A stretch of 64,000 bases of DNA, taken from contig NZ_JANUXW010000002.1 of assembly GCF_024834045.1 (NCBI RefSeq), positions 1 through 64,000 on the forward strand, in the 5' to 3' direction. Shown here piece by piece: positions 35,316 through 43,930 of this stretch (position 1 is its first letter; every line of letters begins with the position of its first letter). The stretch is from Neisseria montereyensis. GTDB lineage: Bacteria; Pseudomonadota; Gammaproteobacteria; Burkholderiales; Neisseriaceae. Position numbers and translations under genes: made by a program. The notes beneath the pieces are model-generated. The model was given only the letters and a program-made list of their open reading frames with translations. It had not been told where the DNA came from and did no database searches.

Positions 35316-36440
35316 ATGAACGCCTCCGTAGCGTCTTCCGCCCAACCTTATTTGCAAATACAAGGCTTGGTTAAAAAATTTGGTGACAACTATGCTGTCG
35401 ATGACATCGACCTGAGTATTGAAAAGCATGAAATTTTTGCCCTTTTGGGCAGTTCGGGCAGTGGTAAATCAACATTACTGCGCATGTTGGCAGGTATGGA
35501 AACGCCGAATCAGGGCAAAATTATTTTGGATGGCCAAGATATTACCAAACTTGCTCCATACGAGCGCCCGATTAATATGATGTTTCAAAGCTATGCTTTG
35601 TTTCCGCACATGACGGTAGAGCAAAACATTGCCTTCGGCTTAAAGCAAGACAAAATGCCGAAAGATGAAATTGCCAAACGTGTGGAAGAAATGCTGCGCT
35701 TGGTGCAAATGAGTAAATACGCCAAACGCAAACCGCATCAGCTTTCAGGCGGCCAACAGCAACGTGTCGCTTTGGCACGCAGCTTGGCGAAACGTCCGAA
35801 AATTTTATTGCTGGATGAGCCTTTGGGGGCGTTGGATAAAAAACTTCGCCAGCAAACCCAACTGGAATTGGTGAATACGCTGGAGCAAGTAGGTGTAACC
35901 TGCATTATGGTGACCCACGATCAGGAAGAAGCCATGACCATGGCGACCCGTGTGGCGATTATGTCGGAAGGGAAGCTGGAGCAGGTGGGCACGCCGAGCG
36001 ATGTTTATGACTTCCCCAACAGCCGCTTTACCGCCGAGTTTATCGGTGAAACCAATATTTTCGAGGGTACGGTTTTTGAAGATCATGCCGATTATTCGAT
36101 TATAGAATTACCCGAATTGGCAAACAAAGTGCGTATCGACCACGGTTTGGGCGGCCCTGCCGAGCAGCAGCTATGGATCAGTATCCGTCCGGAAGATATC
36201 GACCTGCATAAGGAAAAACCGGATAACTTGGGCGATTACAACTGGGAAAAAGGCACGGTGAAAGAAATCGCTTATCTAGGCAGCTTTGCCATTTACCATG
36301 TGGAATTGGCGAGCGGCCGCCGGATTAAGAGCCAGGTGCCGGCACCTTATTGGTATGTGCGTAATGTTACGCCGCCGACTTGGGAAGAAACCGTGTATGT
36401 GAGCTGGCCGGAAAACCAACCGACGCCGTTGTTCAGCTAA
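35316..36440 (+). CDS. potA: Polyamine ABC transporter, ATP-binding protein (PotA/PotG-like)
   Basis: The start is set at ATG 35316 (MNASVASSAQPYLQIQGLVKKFG) after GGAG; an upstream in-frame codon at 35280 would add 12 residues. The 374-residue product shows Walker A (LGSSGSGKSTLLRML), the Q-loop (MMFQSYALFPHMTV), signature LSGGQQQRVALARSLA, Walker B (ILLLDEPLGALD) and the H-loop (VTHDQEEAM), followed by a TOBE domain in the C-terminal third. It energises import of putrescine or spermidine. It is first of three genes with two permeases; by size and context it is closest to the PotG type. Confidence 0.92.
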   Translation: MNASVASSAQPYLQIQGLVKKFGDNYAVDDIDLSIEKHEIFALLGSSGSGKSTLLRMLAGMETPNQGKIILDGQDITKLAPYERPINMMFQSYALFPHMTVEQNIAFGLKQDKMPKDEIAKRVEEMLRLVQMSKYAKRKPHQLSGGQQQRVALARSLAKRPKILLLDEPLGALDKKLRQQTQLELVNTLEQVGVTCIMVTHDQEEAMTMATRVAIMSEGKLEQVGTPSDVYDFPNSRFTAEFIGETNIFEGTVFEDHADYSIIELPELANKVRIDHGLGGPAEQQLWISIRPEDIDLHKEKPDNLGDYNWEKGTVKEIAYLGSFAIYHVELASGRRIKSQVPAPYWYVRNVTPPTWEETVYVSWPENQPTPLFS

Positions 36441-36457
36441 GCTGTAAGGATACTGCA

Positions 36458-37435
36458 ATGACATTAGCCATGTTGAAACGCAAACTGACACGCCGGCCGG
36501 GACAGAGAGCGGTGATTGCCGTGCCTTATCTCTGGCTGCTGGTGTTGTTTCTGATTCCGTTTGTGATTGTGTTGAAAATCAGCTTTGCCGAACAAGAGTT
36601 GGCCATTCCGCCTTATTCGCCGCTGATTACGACCGATCCCGATTTCGGACGCTTAAATATCGCATTAAATTATCAAAATTATGCCGATATTTTCCAAAAT
36701 TTCTGGAGCAGCTTGAGTAGTATGCTCAATCCGTTTTCAGACAGCAACGGCAACAATATTTATCTGCTGACCTATTGGTTGTCGATTAAAACTGCGCTGA
36801 CCACCACGTTTATTTGTTTACTGTTCGGTTATCCGATTGCCTATGCTATTTCACGGGCCAATCCGTCTATCCGCAACGGCTTATTGTTGGCGATTATGCT
36901 GCCTTTCTGGACGTCTTTCCTACTGCGTGTTTACGCATGGATGGGGCTGCTCGGACACAACGGTATTATCAATAACTATCTGATGGAATACGGGATTATC
37001 AGCCAGCCCTTAGATTTGTTTTATAACGCTTTTTCACTGAATTTGGTGATGGTTTATGCCTATCTGCCGTTTATGATTCTGCCGCTGTATACGCAGTTGG
37101 TGAAAATGGACGACAGGCTGCTTGAAGCCGCTTCCGACTTGGGCGCCGGGCCGATTAAGGCGTTTTTTGCCATTACGCTGCCGTTGTCGAAAACCGGAAT
37201 TATTGCCGGCTCCATGCTGGTGTTTGTGCCGGCTGTCGGTGAATTTGTGATTCCCGAATTGGTGGGCGGTTCCGAAAACCTGATGATTGGTAAAGTATTG
37301 TGGCAGGCGTTTTTCGACCAAAACAACTGGCCGCTGGCTTCCGCCATTGCCGTGATTATGGTGATTTTGCTGGTGATTCCGATTGCCTTGTTCCACCATT
37401 ATGAAAACCGTGAAATCGAAGAAGGAGCAAGATAA
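36458..37435 (+). CDS. potH: Polyamine ABC transporter permease (PotH/PotB-like)
   Basis: The start is placed at ATG 36458 (MTLAMLKRKLTRRPG) because AAGGA at 36445-36449 is well spaced; a longer frame overlaps potA. The 325-residue product has about six membrane segments and the ABC permease EAA loop (LLEAASDLGAGPIKAFFAITLPLSKTGIIAG). It forms the transport channel with the following permease. Its stop TAA overlaps the next ATG by one base (TAATG). Confidence 0.92.
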   Translation: MTLAMLKRKLTRRPGQRAVIAVPYLWLLVLFLIPFVIVLKISFAEQELAIPPYSPLITTDPDFGRLNIALNYQNYADIFQNFWSSLSSMLNPFSDSNGNNIYLLTYWLSIKTALTTTFICLLFGYPIAYAISRANPSIRNGLLLAIMLPFWTSFLLRVYAWMGLLGHNGIINNYLMEYGIISQPLDLFYNAFSLNLVMVYAYLPFMILPLYTQLVKMDDRLLEAASDLGAGPIKAFFAITLPLSKTGIIAGSMLVFVPAVGEFVIPELVGGSENLMIGKVLWQAFFDQNNWPLASAIAVIMVILLVIPIALFHHYENREIEEGAR

Positions 37436-38316
37436 TGTCTAAATATAAGCTTTCTTGGTTCCTGAAGCTGATGTTGGGCTTAGGCTTGGCCTTCCTTTAT
37501 ATACCGTTGGTGATTTTGGTGATTTACTCGTTTAACGAATCCAAACTGGTAACGGTTTGGGGCGGGTTTTCAACCAAATGGTATGGCGAATTGGCTGAAA
37601 ACAGCACCATTCTCGAAGCGGCATGGTTGTCGTTGCGGATTGCCGTGGTGTCTTCTTTGGCGGCCGTGATTCTCGGCACGCTGGCAGGCTATGCCTTGGC
37701 GCGTATCAAACGTTTCCGCGGCAGCACATTGTTTGCCGGTATGGTATCCGCGCCGATGGTGATGCCGGATGTGATTACCGGCTTATCCATGCTGTTGCTG
37801 ATTATTCAGGTTCAGATATTTTTGCAAAACAGCGAGCTGTTGGGGTGGCTGTATTTCGACCGCGGTTTTTTCACCATTTTCTTAGGGCATACCACATTGT
37901 GTATGGCTTATATCACGGTGGTGATCCGGTCGCGTTTGGTCGAGCTAGACCAATCTTTGGAAGAAGCCGCGATGGACTTGGGCGCGCGCCCGCTGAAAAT
38001 CTTCTTTGTGATTACCCTGCCGCTGATTGCACCGGCGATTGCTTCGGGTTTCCTGCTTGGTATCACTTTATCGTTGGATGACTTGGTGATTACATCATTC
38101 TTATCCGGCCCCGGCTCTTCAACCCTGCCGCAAGTGATTTTCTCAAAAATCAAACTGGGTCTGGATCCGCAAATGAACGTATTGGCGACCATTATGATTA
38201 CCATTGTCGGCACGCTGGTAATTGCCATTAATTATTATATGATGCGCCAGACAACCAAGCGCGAACGGGAAGCCGCCGAAGCCTACCGTCAGGAAAAAAT
38301 AGCGTTAGACGCTTAA
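37435..38316 (+). CDS. potI: Polyamine ABC transporter permease (PotI/PotC-like)
   Basis: The 293-residue product is the second membrane subunit: six membrane segments and the EAA loop LEEAAMDLGARPLKIFFVITLPLIAPAIASGFLLGITLSLDDLV. The start overlaps the potH stop by one base, and GAAGGAG precedes it, so the two are translationally coupled. No periplasmic binding protein (PotF/PotD) gene is in the operon; it must be elsewhere in the genome. A terminator derived from GCTGCC arms follows. Confidence 0.92.
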   Translation: MSKYKLSWFLKLMLGLGLAFLYIPLVILVIYSFNESKLVTVWGGFSTKWYGELAENSTILEAAWLSLRIAVVSSLAAVILGTLAGYALARIKRFRGSTLFAGMVSAPMVMPDVITGLSMLLLIIQVQIFLQNSELLGWLYFDRGFFTIFLGHTTLCMAYITVVIRSRLVELDQSLEEAAMDLGARPLKIFFVITLPLIAPAIASGFLLGITLSLDDLVITSFLSGPGSSTLPQVIFSKIKLGLDPQMNVLATIMITIVGTLVIAINYYMMRQTTKREREAAEAYRQEKIALDA

Positions 38317-38336
38317 TAGATGGTGATAATCATAGA

Positions 38337-38362
38337 AGCTGCCTGAAAACGGCAGCTTTTCT
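38337..38362 (+). terminator. Terminator of the polyamine operon
   Basis: AAGCTGCC and GGCAGCTT with a 7-nt loop followed by TTCTTATT, about 20 bp after potI. Confidence 0.8.
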
Positions 38363-38438
38363 TATTGCCGTTGTACGGCGGATGAAAAGGTGGTGGGATG
38401 TGGCGAATATAAAGATTCAGGCCGTCTGAAAAGTAAGC

Positions 38439-38509
38439 GTAGGGCGGATACTTGTATCCGACAAAACGGTTAGTATTCTGTCCATGTCGGATACAAGTAT
38501 CCGACCTAC
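38439..38509. repeat. Small inverted-repeat element, copy 1
   Basis: Two 24-bp arms (38439-38462 and 38486-38509) are inverted copies of each other with one mismatch and surround a 23-bp core. Each arm contains a GGATAC..GTATCC palindrome; the right one includes GTCGGATACAAGTATCCGAC. The element is flanked by uptake sequences. A degenerate relative lies at about 55881-55975. Confidence 0.82.
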
Positions 38510-38551
38510 ATGGGGGTTATTAATGGATAAGGCCGTCTGAAAAGCCTAAAT

Positions 38552-38588
38552 AAAGGGCTGATACCTAGCGTGTATCAGCCCTTTATTG
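38552..38588. terminator. Bidirectional terminator beside xerD
   Basis: AAAGGGCTGATAC (38552-38564) and GTATCAGCCCTTT (38572-38584) form a perfect 13-bp stem with a 7-nt loop, just downstream of xerD on the minus strand. Confidence 0.88.
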
Positions 38589-38598
38589 ATTGAACCGT

Positions 38599-39474
38599 TT
38601 AACCGCGCGGGTGGTGTGTTTGCACGATATTTTTTAAGCGTTCGTTGGCAACATGGGTATAAATCTGGGTGGTGCTGATATCGGCATGGCCGAGCAGCAT
38701 TTGCACGACTCGGAGGTCGGCACCATGGTTCACCAGATGGGTGGCAAATGCATGGCGCAGGCCGTGCGGGCTGAGTTGGCTGATGCCGGCGGCTTCGGCA
38801 TATTTTTCGACAATCATCCAAGCCAGTTGCCGTGAAATACCGGTGCGCTTTTGGCTGACAAACATTTCATCGCAGGCTTTGTGTTTGAGCAGTTGCGGGC
38901 GGGCTTCGGCGGCGTAGCGTTCTATCCAGTAGGCCGCTTCCTGCCCTAGGGGAACAATGCGTTGCTTGTTGCCTTTGCCGATGGTGTTGATAATGCCTTT
39001 TTGCAGGTTGATTTCGTTGATTTTGAGTTTGACCGCTTCGCTGACGCGCAAGCCGGTGGCATAGAGTAGTTCGAGCAGGGCTTTATCGCGCAAACCGTGC
39101 GGGGTATCGGTGTCGGGGGCGTCGAGCAGGCGGTCGATTTGGGCTTCGGTAATCAGTTGGGGCAGGGTTTTAACCTGCTTGGGGGCGGTGAGGTGTCGGG
39201 TCGGGTTGTCGGGCCGTTGTTCGGTTTCGCTCAGCCAGCCGTAGAGCCGTTTGCAGGCGGATAGGGCGCGGGCTTGCGAACGGGGTTTTTCGTTTGGGTG
39301 ATAAATGGCGGCGGCCAAGTCGGTGCTTTGGGCGGTTTGCCAGTTCAAACCTTGTTCGGCTAGGCGGGCGGCAATTTTTTGCAGATCGCGACGGTAGCCG
39401 TCGAGGGTGTTTTGGCTGAGTCTGTTGCTTAGCCAAAGGTGTTCGAGCAGGCGGTCGGTAAGCGGATCGGTCAT
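38599..39474 (-). CDS. xerD: Site-specific tyrosine recombinase XerD
   Basis: The 291-residue product has an N-terminal SAM-like core-binding domain (about residues 1-90) and a C-terminal catalytic domain. The R-H-R-Y set is visible: Arg in LYATGLRVSEAV, His and Arg in LSPHGLRHAFATHL, His in LLGHADISTTQIYTHV and the catalytic Tyr in QIYTHV. With XerC it resolves chromosome dimers at dif. No dif site was recognised in the window. XerD is preferred over XerC from HGLRHAFATHLVNHGADLRVVQMLLGH and the C-terminal pattern. Confidence 0.94.
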   Translation of the reverse strand: MTDPLTDRLLEHLWLSNRLSQNTLDGYRRDLQKIAARLAEQGLNWQTAQSTDLAAAIYHPNEKPRSQARALSACKRLYGWLSETEQRPDNPTRHLTAPKQVKTLPQLITEAQIDRLLDAPDTDTPHGLRDKALLELLYATGLRVSEAVKLKINEINLQKGIINTIGKGNKQRIVPLGQEAAYWIERYAAEARPQLLKHKACDEMFVSQKRTGISRQLAWMIVEKYAEAAGISQLSPHGLRHAFATHLVNHGADLRVVQMLLGHADISTTQIYTHVANERLKNIVQTHHPRG

Positions 39475-39494
39475 GGCGGGTATCGGTGCGGTGG

Positions 39495-39956
39495 TTATAG
39501 GTTGATGCCTTCATGCTTTAACAGCCAGCGTTTGATGGAAAGGGCATCGCCTTCTTTGCAGGAAAACCCGCCTAAGCCCTGTTTGGCGACCACACGGTGG
39601 CAGGGTACGACCAAAGACAGCGGGTTTTTCCCGCAGGCGGAGCCGACGGCGCGGGGATGGCTGCCGATACGGCGGGCGATATCTTGATAAGTTTGCACTT
39701 CGCCGGCCGGAATCTCGGCGATGGCCTGCCAGACTTTCTGCTGAAACGGTGTGCCGTGTGTAGATGCAGGGTGGTTAAAGTTTTTCAGACGGCCTGAGAA
39801 GTAGTCGTCGAGCTTTTGCCGCCAAGCTTCCGGCAAGGGGTAGGGGGCGTGCTCGGGGCGGCCGTAGAGGTGCACTTCGAGCAGGTTGTCCTGTCCGTCG
39901 AAAATCAGGGTGATATTGCCGAACGGGGCGGCGTAAAGGCAGGGATAATTCATCAT
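39495..39956 (-). CDS. ogt: Methylated-DNA--[protein]-cysteine S-methyltransferase
   Basis: The start is placed at 39956 (or the next Met at 39953) because upstream in-frame codons overlap the GNAT gene and carry no family similarity. The 153-residue product has the alkyl-acceptor motif LVVPCHRVVAKQGLGGFSCKEGDALSIKRWLLKHEG near the C-terminus and the helix-turn-helix segment FQQKVWQAIAEIPAGEVQTYQDIARRIG. It repairs O6-methylguanine by transferring the methyl group to its own Cys. An uptake sequence sits in the 14-bp gap to the upstream GNAT gene, so the two are probably one transcript. Confidence 0.94.
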   Translation of the reverse strand: MMNYPCLYAAPFGNITLIFDGQDNLLEVHLYGRPEHAPYPLPEAWRQKLDDYFSGRLKNFNHPASTHGTPFQQKVWQAIAEIPAGEVQTYQDIARRIGSHPRAVGSACGKNPLSLVVPCHRVVAKQGLGGFSCKEGDALSIKRWLLKHEGINL

Positions 39957-39970
39957 AGGCCGTCTGAAAA

Positions 39971-40558
39971 TCAGGTGGGGGAAAGGTTGAGTTTGCTTTG
40001 CAAACGCGCTTTGTGTTCGGGCCATTCTTCGCGTGTCATGCTGTACATCACGGTGTCGCGTACACTGCCGTCGCGACGGGTTTGGAAGCCGCGTATAACG
40101 CCGTCTTTCTTCGCGCCCAAACGTTCGATGGCCTGTTGGGAACGGGTATTGAGTATATCGGTTCGCCAGCCTACCGTTTGGCAGCCGAGTGTTTCAAAGG
40201 CATGACAAAGCAGCAGGTATTTGCAGGTGGTGTTGACATGGCTGCGCCAACGGCTTTTTGCATACCATGTATGGCCGATTTCCACACGGCCGGCCGCTTG
40301 ATTGATATCGTGATAACTGGTGCTGCCGATGACTTCGCCGGAGGTTTCGTCTATCACGGCGAAAGCCAAGCGGTTGGGCGTGGATAAGGCCGTCTGAATA
40401 TAGGCTTCGGTTTTGTCGGGTTCGGGTGCCGAAGCAAAAACCAGCCGCCACACTTCGCCGTCGGCGGTGGCACGGCTCAGGGCTTCTGCATGCTCGGCCA
40501 CCAGCGGCTCCAGGCGGATGGCGTTGAGGCGTAAAACAACGGCTTGAGGTGTCTGCAT
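39971..40558 (-). CDS. GNAT-family N-acetyltransferase, RimJ/RimL-like
   Basis: The start is set at ATG 40558 (MQTPQAVVLRLNAIRLEPL); an in-frame TTG five codons upstream is possible. The 195-residue product shows GNAT motifs: IRLEPLVAEHAEALSRAT at the start, EIGHTWYAKSRWRSHVNTTCKYLLLCHAFETLGCQTVGWRTDILNTRSQQAIERLGAKKDGVIRG as the acetyl-CoA-binding core. This is the RimJ/RimL form acting on protein N-termini or small molecules. The substrate is unknown. It lies between bcp and ogt on the same strand, separated by short gaps. Confidence 0.9.
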   Translation of the reverse strand: MQTPQAVVLRLNAIRLEPLVAEHAEALSRATADGEVWRLVFASAPEPDKTEAYIQTALSTPNRLAFAVIDETSGEVIGSTSYHDINQAAGRVEIGHTWYAKSRWRSHVNTTCKYLLLCHAFETLGCQTVGWRTDILNTRSQQAIERLGAKKDGVIRGFQTRRDGSVRDTVMYSMTREEWPEHKARLQSKLNLSPT

Positions 40559-40594
40559 GGTGTGCGCTTTCAATTTTTAAAGAGAGCGGACAGC

Positions 40595-41032
40595 TTACCG
40601 GCTCAGGGTTTCCAATACTTCTTGGGCGTGTCCGGCGGCTTTGACTTTGCGCCATTCGTGGATGATTTCACCTTTTTCGTTGAGTACAAAGGTGCTGCGT
40701 TCGATGCCCAATGATTCTTTGCCGTAGAGTTTTTTCAGTTTGATGACGTCGAACATTTTGCACACGGTTTCTTCTTTGTCGCTCAAAAGTTCGAAGCGGA
40801 AACCTTGTTTGTTGCAAAAGTTTTGATGCGATTTGACGCTGTCGCGCGAAATGCCGACCACGGTATAGCCGAGTGCCTGGAATTGTTCCAAACGGGCGTT
40901 GAAGTCCAGCCCTTCGGTGGTGCAGCCGGGGGTGTTGTCTTTGGGGTAAAAATAGATAATCAGCGGCAGGTGTTCGTCGGAAACGAAATCTTGGCCGGAA
41001 GACGAGGGTAGGGTAAAACGGTATGAAGACAT
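40595..41032 (-). CDS. bcp: Thioredoxin-dependent peroxiredoxin (Bcp/PrxQ type)
   Basis: The 145-residue product is a peroxiredoxin: the peroxidatic Cys lies in YPKDNTPGCTTEGLDF near residue 36; the resolving-Cys position of PrxQ five residues on is not Cys here. FVLNEKGEIIHEWRKVKAAGHAQEVL ends the domain. Such enzymes reduce hydroperoxides with thioredoxin in the cytoplasm. It is the first gene of a minus-strand run bcp / GNAT / ogt / xerD, with a shared transcript likely for the first three. Confidence 0.93.
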   Translation of the reverse strand: MSSYRFTLPSSSGQDFVSDEHLPLIIYFYPKDNTPGCTTEGLDFNARLEQFQALGYTVVGISRDSVKSHQNFCNKQGFRFELLSDKEETVCKMFDVIKLKKLYGKESLGIERSTFVLNEKGEIIHEWRKVKAAGHAQEVLETLSR

Positions 41033-41234
41033 GGTATTTCCTATCTTAAGTTTCAGGTTTATTGCATGTTTTTATATTCAGACGGCCTGTTTTACGGGCA
41101 GTCCGGCCGTGCGGTTTTTGCGGTAGGCTACTGCGGGGCAACGGCTGTTTTTTTTATCTTATCAGTTTTCAGATGGCCTGAACGAGTTTGTTTTATTTAT
41201 AATGAGGCCGATTTATCCGAAAAGGAAGAGGCTC

Positions 41235-42512
41235 ATGGGCGTATTGCATAGTTTGCTCGGTATGGCGGTTTTAATCGCGATTGCCGTATTGCTTTCCAGT
41301 AGCCGGAAAGCGATTAATTTACGCACCGTTGCGGGGGCGTTTCTGATTCAGGTGGCTTTGGGTGCGCTGGTGCTTTATGTGCCGTGGGGGCGCGACGGCC
41401 TGCTGGGTATTTCCGAAGCGGTTGATAATGTGATTGCCTATGGTAACGACGGGGTGGCTTTCCTGTTTGGCGGTTTGGTGTCCGATCAAATGTTTGAAGT
41501 GTTTGGCGGCGGCGGTTTTGTGTTTGCGTTTCGTGTGTTGCCGATGATTGTGTTTTTTTCATCGTTGATGGCGGTACTGTATTATATCGGCGTGATGCAG
41601 CTGCTGATTAAGTTGATCGGCGGTTTTTTGCAAAAAATTCTGGGCACGTCGAAAACGGAATCGATGTCGGCGGCCGCCAATATTTTTGTCGGCCAAACCG
41701 AAGCGCCGTTGGTGGTGCGCCCGTATATCCGCACGATGACCGAGTCCGAACTGTTCGCTATTATGAGCGGCGGTTTGGCTTCGGTGGCCGGGTCGGTGTT
41801 GGCCGGTTATGCCCAAATGGGGGTGCCGCTGCCTTATCTGATTGCGGCATCGTTTATGGCGGCGCCGGGCGGGTTGCTGTTTGCCAAGTTGTTGGTGCCG
41901 GAAACCGGAAAAAAGCCTGAAATCACTGAGGTGGAAGAAGATACCGAAACGGAAAAACCGGCCAATGTGATTGATGCGGCGGCCGGCGGCGCGGTAACCG
42001 GGGCGCAGATTGCGTTTGCCGTCGGCGCTTCGCTGCTGGCGTTTGTGGCGCTGATTGCGTTGATTAACGGCATGATCGGCGGTGTGGCAGGTTGGTTCGG
42101 CTATGAAGATGTAACCTTGCAAGGCATTTTAGGGGTATTGTTTGCGCCGCTGGCGTGGGTAATCGGTATCCCGTGGCAGGAAGCGGGCGTGGCCGGGTCG
42201 CTTATCGGGCAGAAGTTGGTGGTGAACGAGTTTGTGGCGTATGCCGAATTTGTGAAGTATCTGACGCCCGAATCTGCCGTACAATTAAGCAGCCATACTC
42301 AGGCGATTATTTCTTTTGCTTTGTGCGGGTTTGCCAACCTGGGCTCGATTGCGGTGCTGGTAGGCGGTTTGAGTATTATGGCGCCGAACCGCCGCCATGA
42401 TGTGGCGCGCTTGGGGTTTAAGGCCATGATTGCCGGCTCGCTGTCGAATTTGATGAGCGCGGTGATTGCGGGCATGTTTATCAGTTTGTCGGGCGTGCCG
42501 CCGCTTGGCTGA
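41235..42512 (+). CDS. nupC: Concentrative nucleoside transporter, NupC family
   Basis: The start is placed at ATG 41235 ([20 protein letters not shown]) because AAGGAAGAGG lies just upstream; an earlier in-frame ATG at 41202 is less likely. The 425-residue polytopic protein has the CNT signatures [44 protein letters not shown] and [24 protein letters not shown]. It imports nucleosides with H+ or Na+ across the inner membrane. An acidic loop ([14 protein letters not shown]) in the middle is lineage-specific. It is alone, divergent from bcp. Confidence 0.94.
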   Translation: MGVLHSLLGMAVLIAIAVLLSSSRKAINLRTVAGAFLIQVALGALVLYVPWGRDGLLGISEAVDNVIAYGNDGVAFLFGGLVSDQMFEVFGGGGFVFAFRVLPMIVFFSSLMAVLYYIGVMQLLIKLIGGFLQKILGTSKTESMSAAANIFVGQTEAPLVVRPYIRTMTESELFAIMSGGLASVAGSVLAGYAQMGVPLPYLIAASFMAAPGGLLFAKLLVPETGKKPEITEVEEDTETEKPANVIDAAAGGAVTGAQIAFAVGASLLAFVALIALINGMIGGVAGWFGYEDVTLQGILGVLFAPLAWVIGIPWQEAGVAGSLIGQKLVVNEFVAYAEFVKYLTPESAVQLSSHTQAIISFALCGFANLGSIAVLVGGLSIMAPNRRHDVARLGFKAMIAGSLSNLMSAVIAGMFISLSGVPPLG

Positions 42513-42547
42513 TAATTTAATATATTGTTTATTTAGGAAAATTATTT

Positions 42548-43162
42548 ATGTTTACCGGTATTGTACAAGGCGTGGGCAAAATTGTTGCCAAAGAGATGCC
42601 TGCTGCTGATTTCTGCACGTTTACGGTCGAGCTGCCTGAAAATATGGCCGACAATCTTCAAACCGGCGCTTCGGTGGCCAACAACGGCTGCTGCCTGACC
42701 ATTACCCGCATTAACGGGCGGCAGGTTGATTTCGACCTGATGGCGGAAACTTTGGCCAAAACCAATCTCGGCGGATTGGAAGCGGGCGGTTTGGTGAACT
42801 TGGAACGTGCCGCCCGTTTCGGCGATGAAATCGGCGGCCATTTGATGAGCGGCCATATTATGGCAACGACCAAGATTACCCGTATCGAACAAAACGAACA
42901 CAACCGTACTTTGTGGTTTGCGCTGCCGGCCGAATTAAAACCCTATATCCTCACCAAAGGTTTTGTCGGTTTGGACGGATGCAGTCTCACCATCGGCAGC
43001 GTGACCGATAATGAATTTAATGTGCACCTGATTCCCGAAACCTTACAACGCACTTTGTTCGGCAGCCGTCAGGTTGGCGATGTGGTGAATATTGAAGTAG
43101 ACCCGCAAACGCAGGCGGTGGTGGATACGGTGGCTAAGGTATTGGCGGCGGAAAAACGTTAA
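42548..43162 (+). CDS. ribE: Riboflavin synthase, alpha subunit
   Basis: The 204-residue product consists of two lumazine-binding repeats: [16 protein letters not shown] at residue 1 with NNGCCLTIT in the first, and [16 protein letters not shown] followed by [32 protein letters not shown] in the second. It makes riboflavin from two molecules of 6,7-dimethyl-8-ribityllumazine. The Shine-Dalgarno AGGAAAA precedes it. No FMN riboswitch is visible in the 35-bp gap from nupC; whether it shares the nupC transcript is open. A palindromic terminator follows. Confidence 0.96.
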   Translation: MFTGIVQGVGKIVAKEMPAADFCTFTVELPENMADNLQTGASVANNGCCLTITRINGRQVDFDLMAETLAKTNLGGLEAGGLVNLERAARFGDEIGGHLMSGHIMATTKITRIEQNEHNRTLWFALPAELKPYILTKGFVGLDGCSLTIGSVTDNEFNVHLIPETLQRTLFGSRQVGDVVNIEVDPQTQAVVDTVAKVLAAEKR

Positions 43163-43196
43163 CACGGATACCGCTTTGATAATGGCTGGATAAAAC

Positions 43197-43225
43197 AACG
43201 GGCGGATATTATCCGCCCGTTGTTT
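43197..43225. terminator. Palindromic terminator of ribE
   Basis: AACGGGCGGAT / ATCCGCCCGTT with a 3-nt loop, then TGTTTGG. The sequence is closely related to the palindromes in the 62-63 kb array. Confidence 0.82.
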
Positions 43226-43264
43226 GGTGTTGAGGCCGTCTGAACAATATATCCGGTATCGGTC

Positions 43265-43864
43265 TTATTCGTGATTCGGATGCGTGGCTTCAGCTTGGTC
43301 GACGGCTTGTTTTTCCAGCTTGGCCAAGCGCGCTTCCAGCCGTGAGGTGTCGTCGCGCAGGGTATCGACTTCGGCAGACCATGCGGCCAGCGTTTCGCGG
43401 TCGGGCACGGGCGATTCCGGTTCGCGGGCAAATTCGCCGAGTTGTTCCAAAACGCTTTGCCCCATTTGTTTGAAGAGGCGGTTAGCGTGTGCCGTGCGTG
43501 TGCCGATATTGCTGGCGAGGTTGTCGCCGAGCAGGCGGCTTAAGTCGTCTTGTGCGTAGTAGCGCAGGCTGCCGATAAGCGGCAATAAGGCCATGCCCAA
43601 ACGGGTGTCGCCGCTGATGCCGACGTCGCCGATGCCCGGAGTTTGGCCTTGTAGGATTTTTTGTACGGCGCTGGGGCGGAATGTGATTTGGGTGTCGGGT
43701 TGGCCGTTGTCGGGTTTGAGAAAACCCTGATCGTCTAAAATGCCGTGAATATGTAGGCCGGCGGCCTGCATGCTGAACGATTTGCCTGAAAATCCGGCCA
43801 AGCCGGCTTGGGTTTCGCGGTTTTGGGCGATTAAATGGTTCATAACGGGAAGAAGTGCGCTCAT
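43265..43864 (-). CDS. ubiJ: Ubiquinone biosynthesis accessory factor UbiJ-like (SCP2 domain)
   Basis: The 199-residue product has an N-terminal SCP2-like lipid-binding domain (about residues 1-100: MNHLIAQNRETQAGLAGFSGKSFSMQAAGLHIHGILDDQGFL...TQITFRPSAVQKIL) and a C-terminal helical coiled coil (DTLRDDTSRLEARLAKLEKQA). This layout is that of UbiJ, which holds quinone intermediates in the soluble Ubi complex. No ubiB or ubiE gene is adjacent, so the call rests on domain shape alone. Confidence 0.75.
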   Translation of the reverse strand: MSALLPVMNHLIAQNRETQAGLAGFSGKSFSMQAAGLHIHGILDDQGFLKPDNGQPDTQITFRPSAVQKILQGQTPGIGDVGISGDTRLGMALLPLIGSLRYYAQDDLSRLLGDNLASNIGTRTAHANRLFKQMGQSVLEQLGEFAREPESPVPDRETLAAWSAEVDTLRDDTSRLEARLAKLEKQAVDQAEATHPNHE

Positions 43865-43882
43865 ATTGGTGCTTTCATTCTT

Positions 43883-43910
43883 AGGCCGTCTGAAAGGTTT
43901 CAGACGGCCT
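43883..43910 (-). terminator. Uptake-sequence inverted-pair terminator
   Basis: AGGCCGTCTGAAA and TTTCAGACGGCCT in a tight hairpin between the SDR gene and ubiJ. Confidence 0.78.
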
Positions 43911-43930
43911 GTTTGTTGGGTAAACAGGGT

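Noticed and set aside
42513-42547. FMN riboswitch upstream of ribE
   Set aside because: The gap to nupC is only 35 bp and has no RFN element.
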